Positions 15,192 through 24,129 of a DNA stretch of 26,388 bases are shown here, piece after piece. This stretch comes from GW2011-AR1 sp964384965 (GTDB lineage Archaea; Nanobdellota; Nanobdellia; Pacearchaeales; GW2011-AR1), in assembly GCA_964384965.1 (NCBI GenBank), contig CAYLLR010000004.1, positions 1-26,388 of the forward strand, in the 5' to 3' direction. The position numbers and the translations under genes are program-made. A model generated the notes under the pieces. It saw nothing but the letters and a program-made list of their open reading frames with translations. It did no database searches and had not been told where the DNA came from. Position 1 is the first letter of the stretch; every line of letters begins with the position of its first letter.

Positions 15192-15836
15192 TTATTCTAA
15201 AATCATTATCTGTTTAATTAAAGTTTTAAATTTGTTTGAGCGAGTTTCTATTTCAACCATTTTTTGGTCCTCATCAATCTTCAAAATTTTTCCCTTTATT
15301 CCTGAATGTTTTCCCCCCACAACCAATACTTTAGAATTCTCCTTAATTGGAAGAATTTTTGAAACCTTTTTCTTTTCTAAATCAATAATTGCTGAATCTC
15401 CAACAGAACATTTTAAATTTGATAAGTAATTCCTTCCGTCGCTCATATTTAATTGAATTTTTTTGCCTTTTAATGATTTTTTTCCAATGATCTTTGAAAT
15501 TTTCATTTTTGTTTCATTTTCAGAAATTTCTTCTATATCATATTTTCCTTTTTCAGAAAGAACAATTCTATAACTCTTTTTTGAAGGAAGAATTTTTAAA
15601 ACATCAAAAAGTTCCAAACTTTTCTTTTCGTCATTAACTATCTTATTTGAAATTACCAGGCTTTTTTGGTGAATTGCCTTTTTAACTTCTTTTCTATTTT
15701 GAGCAATTTTCATCAAATCTCTAAGGACAATTAATATAGGAATTCCTTTGGAGTTATTTTTTATCACGAAGGTAGTTCCTTTTCTACTTATCGGCCAATT
15801 TTTAGGAACTTTTTGTCTTTTTAAATGTCTTTTCAT
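15192..15836 (-). CDS. rps4e: Ribosomal protein eS4
   Basis: 214 residues, archaeal/eukaryotic eS4. MKRHLKRQKVPKNWPISRKG at the start is the family signature. An S4-type RNA-binding segment (VKKAIHQKSLVISNKIVNDE) and a C-terminal KOW motif (KVLVVGGKHSGIKGKILKI) follow. About 25 residues shorter than usual. ATG overlaps the uL24 stop. Confidence 0.95.
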   Translation of the reverse strand: MKRHLKRQKVPKNWPISRKGTTFVIKNNSKGIPILIVLRDLMKIAQNRKEVKKAIHQKSLVISNKIVNDEKKSLELFDVLKILPSKKSYRIVLSEKGKYDIEEISENETKMKISKIIGKKSLKGKKIQLNMSDGRNYLSNLKCSVGDSAIIDLEKKKVSKILPIKENSKVLVVGGKHSGIKGKILKIDEDQKMVEIETRSNKFKTLIKQIMILE

Positions 15837-16279
15837 TTTATATCTCCTTGAGTTTTGTTAATGTTCTTTTCATTTTTGGAAAGTTTATCCTCTTTTTTTG
15901 GAGCTTCCATTTTCATTTTTTTAAATCTTCTTTTATCTTCTATGTTCAATTCTACGATTTGTAAATTTGAAGGTCTAAATGGAATCTCCGAGGAGGATCC
16001 GTCTTGTTTTTTATTCTGAATTCCTTCCAAATAAATTTTCATTTTTTTTGTCTTTATTTTTGTAACCTTAACCTTTTTTCCTTTATGTTTTCCAACCATT
16101 ATTTTTATTTTATCATCTTTTCTTAGTGGAATATTTCTCATTCCATATTTTTTTCTTAAATCTTTTGTTAGATTCACACTTATTAATTTTCTCTTTATGT
16201 GGAGAGGAGCATTCGCTAAATATTTTCTTTGTTTTTTTGGTTTTTTACTTCCTTTCCAATTAATTGAAAATTTTTTCAT
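15833..16279 (-). CDS. rpl24: Ribosomal protein uL24
   Basis: 148 residues. The N-terminal basic part (QRKYLANAPLHIKRKLISVN) and the KOW motif DDKIKIMVGKHKGKKVKV identify uL24, an early assembly protein near the exit tunnel. FRPSNLQIVELNIEDKRR is the archaeal C-terminal signature; the last 30 residues are an additional Lys-rich tail. Confidence 0.95.
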   Translation of the reverse strand: MKKFSINWKGSKKPKKQRKYLANAPLHIKRKLISVNLTKDLRKKYGMRNIPLRKDDKIKIMVGKHKGKKVKVTKIKTKKMKIYLEGIQNKKQDGSSSEIPFRPSNLQIVELNIEDKRRFKKMKMEAPKKEDKLSKNEKNINKTQGDIK

Positions 16280-16280
16280 T

Positions 16281-16678
<398 letters not shown>

Positions 16679-16682
<4 letters not shown>

Positions 16683-17011
16683 TTTGTCCTCCCCCTTATT
16701 TTTTCCAAAAAGACGAAATGGATAATTTTACTTAATGGTCTGCACTCTTTAACTTTCACAAGGTCCCCAATTTGAATTTCTTTTTCTTTACACTTTGGAA
16801 GTCTTGCATGAATTTTGGTCTTTGTCTTTGCATATCTTTCATACTTCTTAATGTAAATCATCCTTTCAAATTCAATTGCTATCCTTTTATCATGTTTGGA
16901 GATGACAATTCCTTTGAATGTTTTTCCCCTCATTTTTAAATTTCCATGGATAGGGCAGTCTCTATCATTACAAATTCTCTGACTAATTTTCTCAATTTTT
17001 TCTTCTTTCAT
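16679..17011 (-). CDS. rps17: Ribosomal protein uS17
   Basis: 110 residues. CNDRDCPIHGNLKMRGKTFK is the archaeal/eukaryotic N-terminal signature and the OB-fold follows with EFERMIYIKKYERYAKTKTK and IGDLVKVKECRPLSK. It follows aIF1 directly; the rnp1 gene for RNase P protein Rpp29, common at this place in Euryarchaeota, is missing. Confidence 0.95.
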
Positions 17012-17012
17012 T

Positions 17013-17309
17013 TTATTCTATTGATTCTTCATCGAAGCCAAGTTCGACGAGGATTGGTTTTATTTTTTTTGAATGTTCTCCTTGCAATTCAATTGTTTGG
17101 TTTTTTACTGTCCCTCCGCAAGCAAGTCCATTTTTTAGTTCTTTTGCTATTTTTTTTATGTCTATTGTGTTGTCAAACCCGGAAACAATTGTAACGATTT
17201 TGCCATATCTTTTTTTATCGTTTGTAATTCTTATCCTTTGTGAACTTTTTATGATTTGTTCACAAACGCAAGCGGGTTTAGGCAAACCACATTTTGGACA
17301 TATTTCCAT
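17013..17309 (-). CDS. Translation initiation factor aIF1 (SUI1 family)
   Basis: 98 residues. An N-terminal zinc ribbon-like segment with Cys4, Cys7, Cys14 and Cys16 is followed by the SUI1 domain (KKRYGKIVTIVSGFDNTIDI, LKNGLACGGTVKNQTIELQG). aIF1 binds the small subunit and helps select the start codon. Location between uL29 and uS17 is the usual archaeal one. Complete and ordinary otherwise. Confidence 0.94.
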   Translation of the reverse strand: MEICPKCGLPKPACVCEQIIKSSQRIRITNDKKRYGKIVTIVSGFDNTIDIKKIAKELKNGLACGGTVKNQTIELQGEHSKKIKPILVELGFDEESIE

Positions 17310-17311
17310 AT

Positions 17312-17485
17312 TTATTTTATTGTCAATAACCTCGCTATTGTTTTTTTTATTTCTTTGATTTTGGAACTCCCTCCTTGGGAAATTTTTCCTTTTGATTTCA
17401 TTAACTCTAATTTTAATTCTTTTAATTTAATCTCCTTGTCTTCTTTTCCCATTTTTCTAATTTCCTTAGGTTTTAAAATTGCCAT
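17312..17485 (-). CDS. rpl29: Ribosomal protein uL29
   Basis: 57 residues, two helices. MAILKPKEIRKMGKEDKEIK starts the protein and LELMKSKGKISQGGSSKIKE is the conserved central part; it ends KKTIARLLTIK before TAA. It fits exactly between uS3 (stop directly abutting the ATG) and aIF1 (2 nt gap). It binds next to the exit tunnel and takes part in SRP docking. It is easy to miss because of its size. Confidence 0.95.
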   Translation of the reverse strand: MAILKPKEIRKMGKEDKEIKLKELKLELMKSKGKISQGGSSKIKEIKKTIARLLTIK

Positions 17486-18151
17486 TTATTTTTTTACTCC
17501 TTTTTTCTTTTTGGGTTTTTCAATATTTTCAATATTTTCTTTAAGTTTGTTTAATAATTTCTCATTAATTTTTATCCTATCTTTTAAAATTGCCCAAGGA
17601 GGAAGAATACTCACTTTTACCCCCACCACTCCGGGTTTTGTCTGTGCTTTTGCTTGGGCTCTATCGACGAGATTTGAAGTATCGCCGGTTTTTTTCAAAT
17701 ATCCTTGAGCAAACCTCCATGGTTTTGACCTTGAACTAGGTAATTTTCCAGTAAGCCTCAATTCAGCTCCAAGAGCTCCCGCATTCATTATTTTTTGAAG
17801 AGCTCTATAAGCGAGAACTTTGAATTTTAAGGGTCCAAATCTTTCAAGTCCAAGTGCGATTTCATCCGCAATAAGCTGGGCATCAAATTCTGGATTTTGA
17901 ATTTCATCAATTTCAACGTGGGGATTCTCAAGTTTAAAATTTCTTTTAATCATGTTTGTAAGTTGTTCAATCTTTTCTCCCCCCCTGCCAATTATAATTC
18001 CGGGTTTATTAGTGGAGAGTAAAATTCTTTCTCCTACGGGAGTGTATTCAATTTTTACTTTACTTACTTTTCCTTTTCCAATTTCTTTTTTAATTCTTTC
18101 CCTCATACTAAACTCTTCTTTTTTAAATTTTACAGTGTTTCTTTCTTCCAT
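17486..18151 (-). CDS. rps3: Ribosomal protein uS3
   Basis: 221 residues. The type II KH domain carries GIIIGRGGEK at 51-60, and the C-terminal domain has AGALGAELRLTGKLPSSRSK and RFAQGYLKKTG. It lies at the mRNA entry. The C-terminus ends in a short Lys-rich tail. Normal archaeal length. Confidence 0.96.
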   Translation of the reverse strand: MEERNTVKFKKEEFSMRERIKKEIGKGKVSKVKIEYTPVGERILLSTNKPGIIIGRGGEKIEQLTNMIKRNFKLENPHVEIDEIQNPEFDAQLIADEIALGLERFGPLKFKVLAYRALQKIMNAGALGAELRLTGKLPSSRSKPWRFAQGYLKKTGDTSNLVDRAQAKAQTKPGVVGVKVSILPPWAILKDRIKINEKLLNKLKENIENIEKPKKKKGVKK

Positions 18152-18152
18152 T

Positions 18153-18767
18153 TTATTCTTTTAATTTTTCCTTCTTTTTTGCTTTTTTTTCCATGCAAAA
18201 AATTTTTACATGAGTCCTTTTTTTTCTTCTTCCTCTAGAAGCATAAACTGTTGAACCTTTGTTTGAAATTGCCTCACTAATTATTGGGTTTTCAAGGTCA
18301 TCTTGAATTGCATTAGCTTGCAAACTTTTTAAGAGAATAATGAACCTTTTAGATGCCTTAACGGGAAACTTCCCAGACATGATTTTTCCTTTTCTATGGG
18401 CATATTCACCTTTCATTGGAATGGCCTTTTTTAATTTAGATACCTCTTCTAATCCGGAAATTGCCTCGCTTATTTTTTTATTTAAAAGATATTTACAAAT
18501 TGATGTCGCCACTTTGGTTGAAATTGGAAGATTTTCTGCCCTAACAAAGGATTTCGTTTTTTTTGGCTTTTTTTGTTCCGTTTTTTTTGTTCCTTTTCCG
18601 TTTTTTTCTTCCTCTGATTTTTTAATCTCTTTAATTTTCTCGGACTTTTCAGTTTTTTCTTTCATAGGAATCTTATCAACTTTTATTTTCTTTTGGGGAA
18701 TGTTTTTTACCATCTGTTTTTTTTGTTCAGATTTTCCGGAAGGTTTTTCACTATTTGTTCCAGCCAT
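18153..18767 (-). CDS. rpl22: Ribosomal protein uL22 with a Lys/Glu-rich N-terminal extension
   Basis: 204 residues. The uL22 body begins near residue 75 (VRAENLPISTKVATSICKYL) and includes the tunnel-lining loop GEYAHRKGKIMSGKFPVKAS and the end SRGRRKKRTHVKIFCMEKK. Compared with about 155 residues in most archaea, the first 72 residues are an extra low-complexity stretch of Lys, Glu, Ser and Pro. It is in frame, has the usual TAAAATG junction, and no better internal start stands out apart from Met20 and Met35. Confidence 0.94.
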   Translation of the reverse strand: MAGTNSEKPSGKSEQKKQMVKNIPQKKIKVDKIPMKEKTEKSEKIKEIKKSEEEKNGKGTKKTEQKKPKKTKSFVRAENLPISTKVATSICKYLLNKKISEAISGLEEVSKLKKAIPMKGEYAHRKGKIMSGKFPVKASKRFIILLKSLQANAIQDDLENPIISEAISNKGSTVYASRGRRKKRTHVKIFCMEKKAKKKEKLKE

Positions 18768-18768
18768 T

Positions 18769-19185
18769 TTATTTTCTCACACTCCCTTTCTTTTTTCCAG
18801 TTTTTTCATCTTTGCTATGTTTTGTTTTTGTGCGTGTGGGTGAGAATTCTCCAAACTTATGTCCAAGCATTTCAAAAATAATGTCCACCGGAAGAAAATC
18901 TTTTCCGTTATAGATTTGTATTCTTTTTCCGACAAGACCGGGCAGAACGACCAAGCTTCTTTTGTGGGTTCTTACAGATTTTTTCCCTTTGTTAAGTTTA
19001 TCTTTGACCAAACTCAAAAATTTTTCATGTTCTTGAAAATTTCTGAGGATATTTCTTCTACTTGTTGAGGGCAAAAGTTTAGCAAATTCCCTTACATCTA
19101 AATTTTTTAATTCTTCAAGAGTTTTACCTCTAAATAATTGTTCTTTTTTCTTCATTTGTGTCATCAATTTGTCGTTTTTTTCCAT
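18769..19185 (-). CDS. rps19: Ribosomal protein uS19
   Basis: 138 residues from the ATG at 19185. FRGKTLEELKNLDVREFAKL and LPSTSRRNILRNF are archaeal, and VVLPGLVGKRIQIYNGKDFL plus MLGHKFGEFSPTRTKTKHS is the universal core. A longer frame reaching upstream overlaps uL2 and is not used; this ATG follows the uL2 stop by one base. Confidence 0.95.
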   Translation of the reverse strand: MEKNDKLMTQMKKKEQLFRGKTLEELKNLDVREFAKLLPSTSRRNILRNFQEHEKFLSLVKDKLNKGKKSVRTHKRSLVVLPGLVGKRIQIYNGKDFLPVDIIFEMLGHKFGEFSPTRTKTKHSKDEKTGKKKGSVRK

Positions 19186-19186
19186 T

Positions 19187-19885
19187 TTATTTACGTTTTC
19201 CCGTTCTTTTTGGGCTAAGAAGGCCAACCTTTGCTCCCGGAGGAGAGTTTCTTTTTGCGATTTTACTTTTTGGATTTTTTCCTCTCCCTGAACCGAAAGG
19301 ATGGTCAATTGCATTAACTTTCAATGCAGATGTTCTTGGCCATAATTTGCTTTTTGTTTTTTTAATATGAAACATTTTTCCCGCCTTAAGTATTGGCTTC
19401 TCAATCCTTCCGTCCCCCGCAATAACTCCAATAATTGCCCGCGCATTTTCATGAAATTTTTTTTCCTTTTTTGAAGGCATTAATACAAAAACTTTCCCTT
19501 CTTGAGATTTTGTGATGGTAGCATGAATTCCTCCACTTTTAATATATTTTCCCCCATCTCCTGGTCTGGATTCAATACAATAAATCTTGGTTTTTGTAGG
19601 GATATCTTTTAATTTTAGAATATTTCCCACTTTAATTTCTTTATTTTCGAATCCTATTTTTTGTCCTTCCACCATATTCTTAAACGCAGGGATATAAAAA
19701 GTTCCCTCGCTGTATTTAATTTTTGCGATAGGACAGGTGTGAGCCCCCGAGTTTAATAATTTTAGAACAACCCCCTCCCCAGAAAGGACTCGGGGATATT
19801 GCAGTTTAAGTCTAAAAACAGTCTTGTTAACCCTATATGTAGAACTTCCTTTTCCTCTGGCTTGTTGAATTATTCTTTTTCCCAT
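19187..19885 (-). CDS. rpl2: Ribosomal protein uL2
   Basis: 232 residues. GKRIIQQARGKGSSTYRVNK at the start, SRPGDGGKYIKSGG at 106-119, and NAIDHPFGSGRG at 191-202 with the conserved His195 close to the peptidyl-transferase centre. Normal archaeal length. The ATG abuts the uL23 stop without a gap. Confidence 0.96.
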   Translation of the reverse strand: MGKRIIQQARGKGSSTYRVNKTVFRLKLQYPRVLSGEGVVLKLLNSGAHTCPIAKIKYSEGTFYIPAFKNMVEGQKIGFENKEIKVGNILKLKDIPTKTKIYCIESRPGDGGKYIKSGGIHATITKSQEGKVFVLMPSKKEKKFHENARAIIGVIAGDGRIEKPILKAGKMFHIKKTKSKLWPRTSALKVNAIDHPFGSGRGKNPKSKIAKRNSPPGAKVGLLSPKRTGKRK

Positions 19886-20122
19886 TTACATTAATCCTAA
19901 TTTAGTTGCAATGTCAATTGCAAGAATATCTCCTTTTAATTTTATATAAGCATATTTTCTATTGTTCCTAATCAGCGTCCTTATTTTTTCAATTTTAACC
20001 TCAAAAATTTCTTCAATTTCTTTTTTTATTTCTTCTTTTTTCATTTTAGAGGGAACTTGAAATGTAAGAATATTGTCTCTTTCAATCATCATAACTGCTT
20101 TTTCGGTAGTTACGGGTTTCAT
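19886..20122 (-). CDS. rpl23: Ribosomal protein uL23
   Basis: 78 residues. KPVTTEKAVMMIERDNILTF then KKEIEEIFEVKIEKIRTLI and YAYIKLKGDILAIDIATKLG are all typical of archaeal uL23, the exit-tunnel docking protein for SRP. Slightly shorter than usual. Overlaps uL4 by 4 nt. Confidence 0.95.
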   Translation of the reverse strand: MKPVTTEKAVMMIERDNILTFQVPSKMKKEEIKKEIEEIFEVKIEKIRTLIRNNRKYAYIKLKGDILAIDIATKLGLM

Positions 20123-20916
20123 TTGAATCTTTCCTCCAAATCTTTGATTGCTTTTTCAGTATAGATAGTTAGTCTTCCAACTCCTCCATTGGCAAGATCT
20201 TTTAATCCTAATTTTTCAACTTTCAAAACATCAAAAGCAGTTGTTTTTAATTTTTCATTATTTCCTATGACAAAAAGCAACCCTAAATTGTTTTTGTACC
20301 TTCTTCCCCGTAATTTTCCTTTTCCTCTTCTTATTGTCTTTTTTTGGATAGAGAGAGAAAAGAGTTTGTTTCCCAAAATTTTTTTTAAACTTGAAATTAA
20401 ATCTTTTATCTTCAGTGATACAATTTTTGATTCAACCACAAGGGGAAGGTCTTTAATTTCTTCTTTTTTTAAAGAATTGTACCTTTTAAGAGCCCATTTT
20501 GCTGAAGCAGTTGCACTAAGGGCAGATTTCATTGCTATTTTTAGTTCTTTTTTATTTATTTTTTTTTGGTTAATCATAGACAAAACTTTTGGAGGATGAG
20601 CACGTCTTCCTCCCCGAGTATTTGGAACGGTTGCTCCAACCCAATTAAACTGGGATCCTTTTCTGGTCATAATCTTTCGGGGAATTCTTGAGATTCCTCT
20701 TCCATATTGGGACTTCCAAACTTTTCTATGATGTTTTAATTTTCCACTTGCAGAATATTGGTTTCCCGCAAGGGGGTTTGGTCCGTAAGGTTGTTGAACC
20801 TTTTTTATTTCCAAAATTTTTTGAACCAAATTTTCTCTAACAAAAACATTAAAAAAAGAAGGAATCTCAATTTGTCCTTTCTTTTTTCCATCAATAGTGA
20901 TTATATTCGCTTTCAT
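20119..20916 (-). CDS. rpl4: Ribosomal protein uL4
   Basis: 265 residues of the archaeal/eukaryotic uL4 type. It has RQPYGP-like QQPYGPNPLAGNQYSASGKL, the long tunnel loop with GRGISRIPRKIMTRKGSQFN and NTRGGRRAHPPK, and a C-terminal globular half (RGRRYKNNLGLLFVIGN). Starts 2 nt after the small unknown ORF that separates it from uL3. Confidence 0.95.
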   Translation of the reverse strand: MKANIITIDGKKKGQIEIPSFFNVFVRENLVQKILEIKKVQQPYGPNPLAGNQYSASGKLKHHRKVWKSQYGRGISRIPRKIMTRKGSQFNWVGATVPNTRGGRRAHPPKVLSMINQKKINKKELKIAMKSALSATASAKWALKRYNSLKKEEIKDLPLVVESKIVSLKIKDLISSLKKILGNKLFSLSIQKKTIRRGKGKLRGRRYKNNLGLLFVIGNNEKLKTTAFDVLKVEKLGLKDLANGGVGRLTIYTEKAIKDLEERFK

Positions 20917-20918
20917 TT

Positions 20919-21028
20919 CTAAATTTTAACTCCTTGTTTTTTTAATCGTTTTGCAATGTTATGGTGATTTTTAGGATTATTAGACTCATTCATGCCTTTC
21001 TCCAACTTTTTACAATTTATTTTATATT

Positions 21029-21032
<4 letters not shown>
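20919..21032 (-). CDS. 37-aa unknown ORF between uL3 and uL4
   Basis: ATG at 21032 overlaps the uL3 stop as ATGA and TAG at 20919 stands 2 nt before the uL4 ATG, so the frame fills the spacer exactly. The peptide begins MKYKINCKKLEKGMNESNNP and ends IAKRLKKQGVKI. It is strongly basic, with a His pair and one Cys. Normally uL3 and uL4 are adjacent. I recognise no family; it could be a short lineage-specific ribosome-associated protein or a leader peptide for uL4. Confidence 0.55.
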
Positions 21033-21967
<935 letters not shown>

Positions 21968-21973
21968 TTTGTT

Positions 21974-21987
21974 CTATTTCTAAATAG
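21974..21987. promoter_or_regulatory. Hairpin in the uL3 leader
   Basis: CTATTT-CT-AAATAG is an exact inverted repeat whose end lies 6 nt before the uL3 ATG, within the predicted leader. The stem would cover the ribosome-binding area. No clear Shine-Dalgarno site is seen. Confidence 0.35.
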
Positions 21988-22036
21988 CGAAGTATCATTT
22001 TATCTTACCCTGGATAAACATCTGAGAAAAAGTCAG

Positions 22037-22045
22037 TTTATAAAT
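22037..22045 (-). promoter_or_regulatory. TATA box of the ribosomal operon
   Basis: The minus strand reads ATTTATAAA, followed by CTGAC. A start site about 26 nt downstream would lie near 22015. Confidence 0.6.
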
Positions 22046-22084
22046 TTGTTGGTGCATAATTAAATATAAATTTTCAATCTCACC

Positions 22085-22786
22085 TTAAGCAATAAATTCG
22101 TATTCTTTTTTAATTTCAATACCATCAATATTTGAATATCTTATTATTTTTCCCTTTCTTTTTGCCATTTCCCTTATTTTTGCGATGTCTTTTTCGTCCG
22201 TTTTAGGAAGAATTATATCTTCAATAATAAAATCGTGTTCGATTTCTGCAGATTTAAAGTTTTCTTTTTCAAAAATAAAACTTTTTCCTATTCGTGAATC
22301 ATTTGTAATCAATTTACAGAAATTGGCTTTTGGTTTTTCATCCCCCTTCCCAGGTTTTCCAGTTTTAGGGGCTTTAGGTTTTATTTTAAGAATGTTTTTT
22401 TCATCAATCTGAAAGCTAAGTGCAAAAAAAGTTTTCGGAAATTCATTTAAGAGGGAAAAAATTTCTCCCCTATCCATTTCATTGTCGATTAAATATCTTT
22501 TTACCCCTTGAAATTGTTTTTTCTCTTTAAATTTTATTTTATCTGATAAATCTGAAGTAGAAATTATTGCCCCGGTTACAGAGGTTTTTTTATTTCCCAA
22601 TTTTTCAGCCATGATTCTTACAAGTTCATTTGAAAATTCTGGGCTAGAATTAATCGTGTATTTGTCAAGAGATTTCTTTACCTTTAAAATGGCTCTATTT
22701 TTAAATTTTCCACGACTAAATTTTTGGAATTGTAAATGAACCGATTCATCAATTTCTTTATCCACAATTTTTTTTATAAAGTTCAT
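22085..22786 (-). CDS. Unknown conserved-type DPANN protein upstream of uL3
   Basis: 233 residues from the ATG at 22786, not recognised. The first half is charged alpha/beta sequence (FQKFSRGKFKNRAILKVKKS, IMAEKLGNKKTSVTGAIIS). A Pro/Gly/Lys linker KPKAPKTGKPGKGDEKPK sits mid-protein. The C-terminal part contains FCKLITNDSRIGKSFIFEKE and EIEHDFIIEDIILP. No signal peptide or membrane segment, so probably cytoplasmic. A GTG at 22807 would add seven residues, but a TATA box is centred 26 nt before the ATG, the leaderless spacing used throughout the window. It is in its own unit, 117 nt ahead of uL3. Confidence 0.75.
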   Translation of the reverse strand: MNFIKKIVDKEIDESVHLQFQKFSRGKFKNRAILKVKKSLDKYTINSSPEFSNELVRIMAEKLGNKKTSVTGAIISTSDLSDKIKFKEKKQFQGVKRYLIDNEMDRGEIFSLLNEFPKTFFALSFQIDEKNILKIKPKAPKTGKPGKGDEKPKANFCKLITNDSRIGKSFIFEKENFKSAEIEHDFIIEDIILPKTDEKDIAKIREMAKRKGKIIRYSNIDGIEIKKEYEFIA

Positions 22787-22809
22787 TGCTCTGGAAAAAG
22801 TTTTCACAT

Positions 22810-22815
22810 TATAAA
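22810..22815 (-). promoter_or_regulatory. TATA box of the unknown gene upstream of uL3
   Basis: The minus strand reads GTTTATAATG; its centre is 26 nt before the ATG at 22786. It overlaps the alternative GTG start region, arguing against that start. Confidence 0.55.
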
Positions 22816-22895
22816 CTTTTTCATTTCTTGATTTCGTCTAACAAAAGAAAAAAATCGAGGTGTTCACATTTTTTAATTTTTAAAAAATAAAAATA

Positions 22896-22919
22896 AATTT
22901 TGAAGAAATTTTCAAAATT
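22896..22919. repeat. 9-bp inverted repeat in a divergent promoter region
   Basis: AATTTTGAA-GAAATT-TTCAAAATT lies between the unknown gene (-) and the permease gene (+). It may be an operator. The surroundings are very AT-rich. Confidence 0.3.
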
Positions 22920-23014
22920 AGAGATTTAAAAATATTTTCATTTGATTATTTAATTTTTCCTTGGTTTTCGGAAGAATTATTAAATAAAGCCTCTTTTTTC
23001 ATATTTATGAGAAG

Positions 23015-23022
23015 TTTTATAA
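23015..23022 (+). promoter_or_regulatory. TATA box of the AI-2E-family permease gene
   Basis: TTTTATAA is centred about 32 nt before the ATG at 23051, predicting a leader of only a few nt. Confidence 0.55.
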
Positions 23023-23023
23023 G

Positions 23024-23045
23024 CTATTTTTCCCTTGAAAAATAG
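23024..23045. promoter_or_regulatory. 8-bp inverted repeat overlapping the permease transcription start
   Basis: CTATTTTT-CCCTTG-AAAAATAG lies directly after the TATA box and ends 5 nt before the ATG. A repressor site at the transcription start is plausible. Confidence 0.4.
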
Positions 23046-23050
23046 TTAAA

Positions 23051-24082
23051 ATGAAAAGGAAAGATCTTCAAAAAGGAACTTCAATAGGGGTGATTGTCAT
23101 TTTAATTGTGCTTTCTTTTTTGGTTTTGAAAGAAATTATAGTTTCTATTCTTGCAGGGGTAATTTTAGGTTTTATTTTTTTACCTTTGTATGAATTTTTC
23201 CAAAGAAAGTTTAACAATAAAAATCTTTCAGCATCTTTGGTTTGTGGAATTTTCATAATCGGTTTAGTAATTCCTTTATGGTTTTTAACACCTTTAATTC
23301 TCAATCAGTCTATCCAAGTATTTATTTCATCTCAACAGATAGACTTTGTAAGCCCAGTAAAATCAATTTTTCCTTCTTTATTTTCATCGCCGGAGATTGC
23401 TTCGGAGTTAGGAAGGGTTATTCGTTCATTTGTAACTAATTTGACAAGTGGGGCAATGAATGCCATTTCAAGTATTTTATTGGATTTCCCAACGATTTTC
23501 TTGCATCTTTTAGTGACCTTCTTTATTTTCTTTTATGTTCTTAGAGATAACAAAGAGTTTGTAGAATATATACAAAGCATTTTACCTTTTTCAGAATCGG
23601 TGGAGAAAAGATTATTTAAATCATCTAAGGAGATCACTTCCTCAATCCTTTATGGGCAAATTGTTGTTGGAATTTTACAAGGGGCATTTGCCGGATTGAG
23701 TTTTTTCTTGTTTGGGGTTCCAAATGCTCTCTTTTTAACGCTCGTCGCTGCTATAACCGGAATTCTTCCAGTTGTAGGAACTTCATTAGTTTGGATACCT
23801 GTTGCGATTTATGTTTTTCTTGATGGTTCTTTGTTTTCAGCTTTAGGAATCATAGCATTTGGTCTTTTGGCATCTTTTTTCGAAAATAGCATAAAACCTA
23901 CAATTGTTTCAAGAAGAACAAATGTCCACCCCGGAATAATTTTAATCGGAATGATTGGAGGAATTTTCTTTTTAGGTCTTTTAGGAGTTATAATCGGCCC
24001 CCTAATTTTATCCTATCTTTTAATTGTTCTAGAACTCTATAGAGATAAGAAAGTTTCGGGAATTTTTCTTCAGGATTCTTGA
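23051..24082 (+). CDS. AI-2E transporter family (PerM/UPF0118) membrane protein
   Basis: 343 residues with seven or eight membrane segments. The arrangement is typical: two N-terminal segments, a soluble stretch (about 75-130), then a C-terminal half with SSILYGQIVVGILQGAFAGL, the Gly/Pro-rich ALFLTLVAAITGILPVVGTS, and ENSIKPTIVSRRTNVHPGII. The family moves small solutes or ions out of the cell; despite the name most members do not carry autoinducer-2. Substrate unknown. AMP phosphorylase follows 47 nt later but has its own promoter-like element. Confidence 0.87.
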   Translation: MKRKDLQKGTSIGVIVILIVLSFLVLKEIIVSILAGVILGFIFLPLYEFFQRKFNNKNLSASLVCGIFIIGLVIPLWFLTPLILNQSIQVFISSQQIDFVSPVKSIFPSLFSSPEIASELGRVIRSFVTNLTSGAMNAISSILLDFPTIFLHLLVTFFIFFYVLRDNKEFVEYIQSILPFSESVEKRLFKSSKEITSSILYGQIVVGILQGAFAGLSFFLFGVPNALFLTLVAAITGILPVVGTSLVWIPVAIYVFLDGSLFSALGIIAFGLLASFFENSIKPTIVSRRTNVHPGIILIGMIGGIFFLGLLGVIIGPLILSYLLIVLELYRDKKVSGIFLQDS

Positions 24083-24085
24083 TAG

Positions 24086-24098
24086 TTAAATATAAAAA
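24086..24098 (+). promoter_or_regulatory. TATA-like element before AMP phosphorylase
   Basis: TTAAATATAAAAA is centred about 38 nt before the ATG, giving a predicted leader of around 13 nt. GGTGA at 24122-24126 in that leader matches an archaeal Shine-Dalgarno site, close to the ATG. Confidence 0.45.
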
Positions 24099-24129
24099 GA
24101 ATTTTTGGTATCTTTCTCAGTGGTGAATT

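Noticed and set aside
19186..19314. Longer uS19 start overlapping uL2
   Set aside because: The extra 43 residues come from an alternative frame of uL2; the ATG at 19185 directly follows the uL2 stop.
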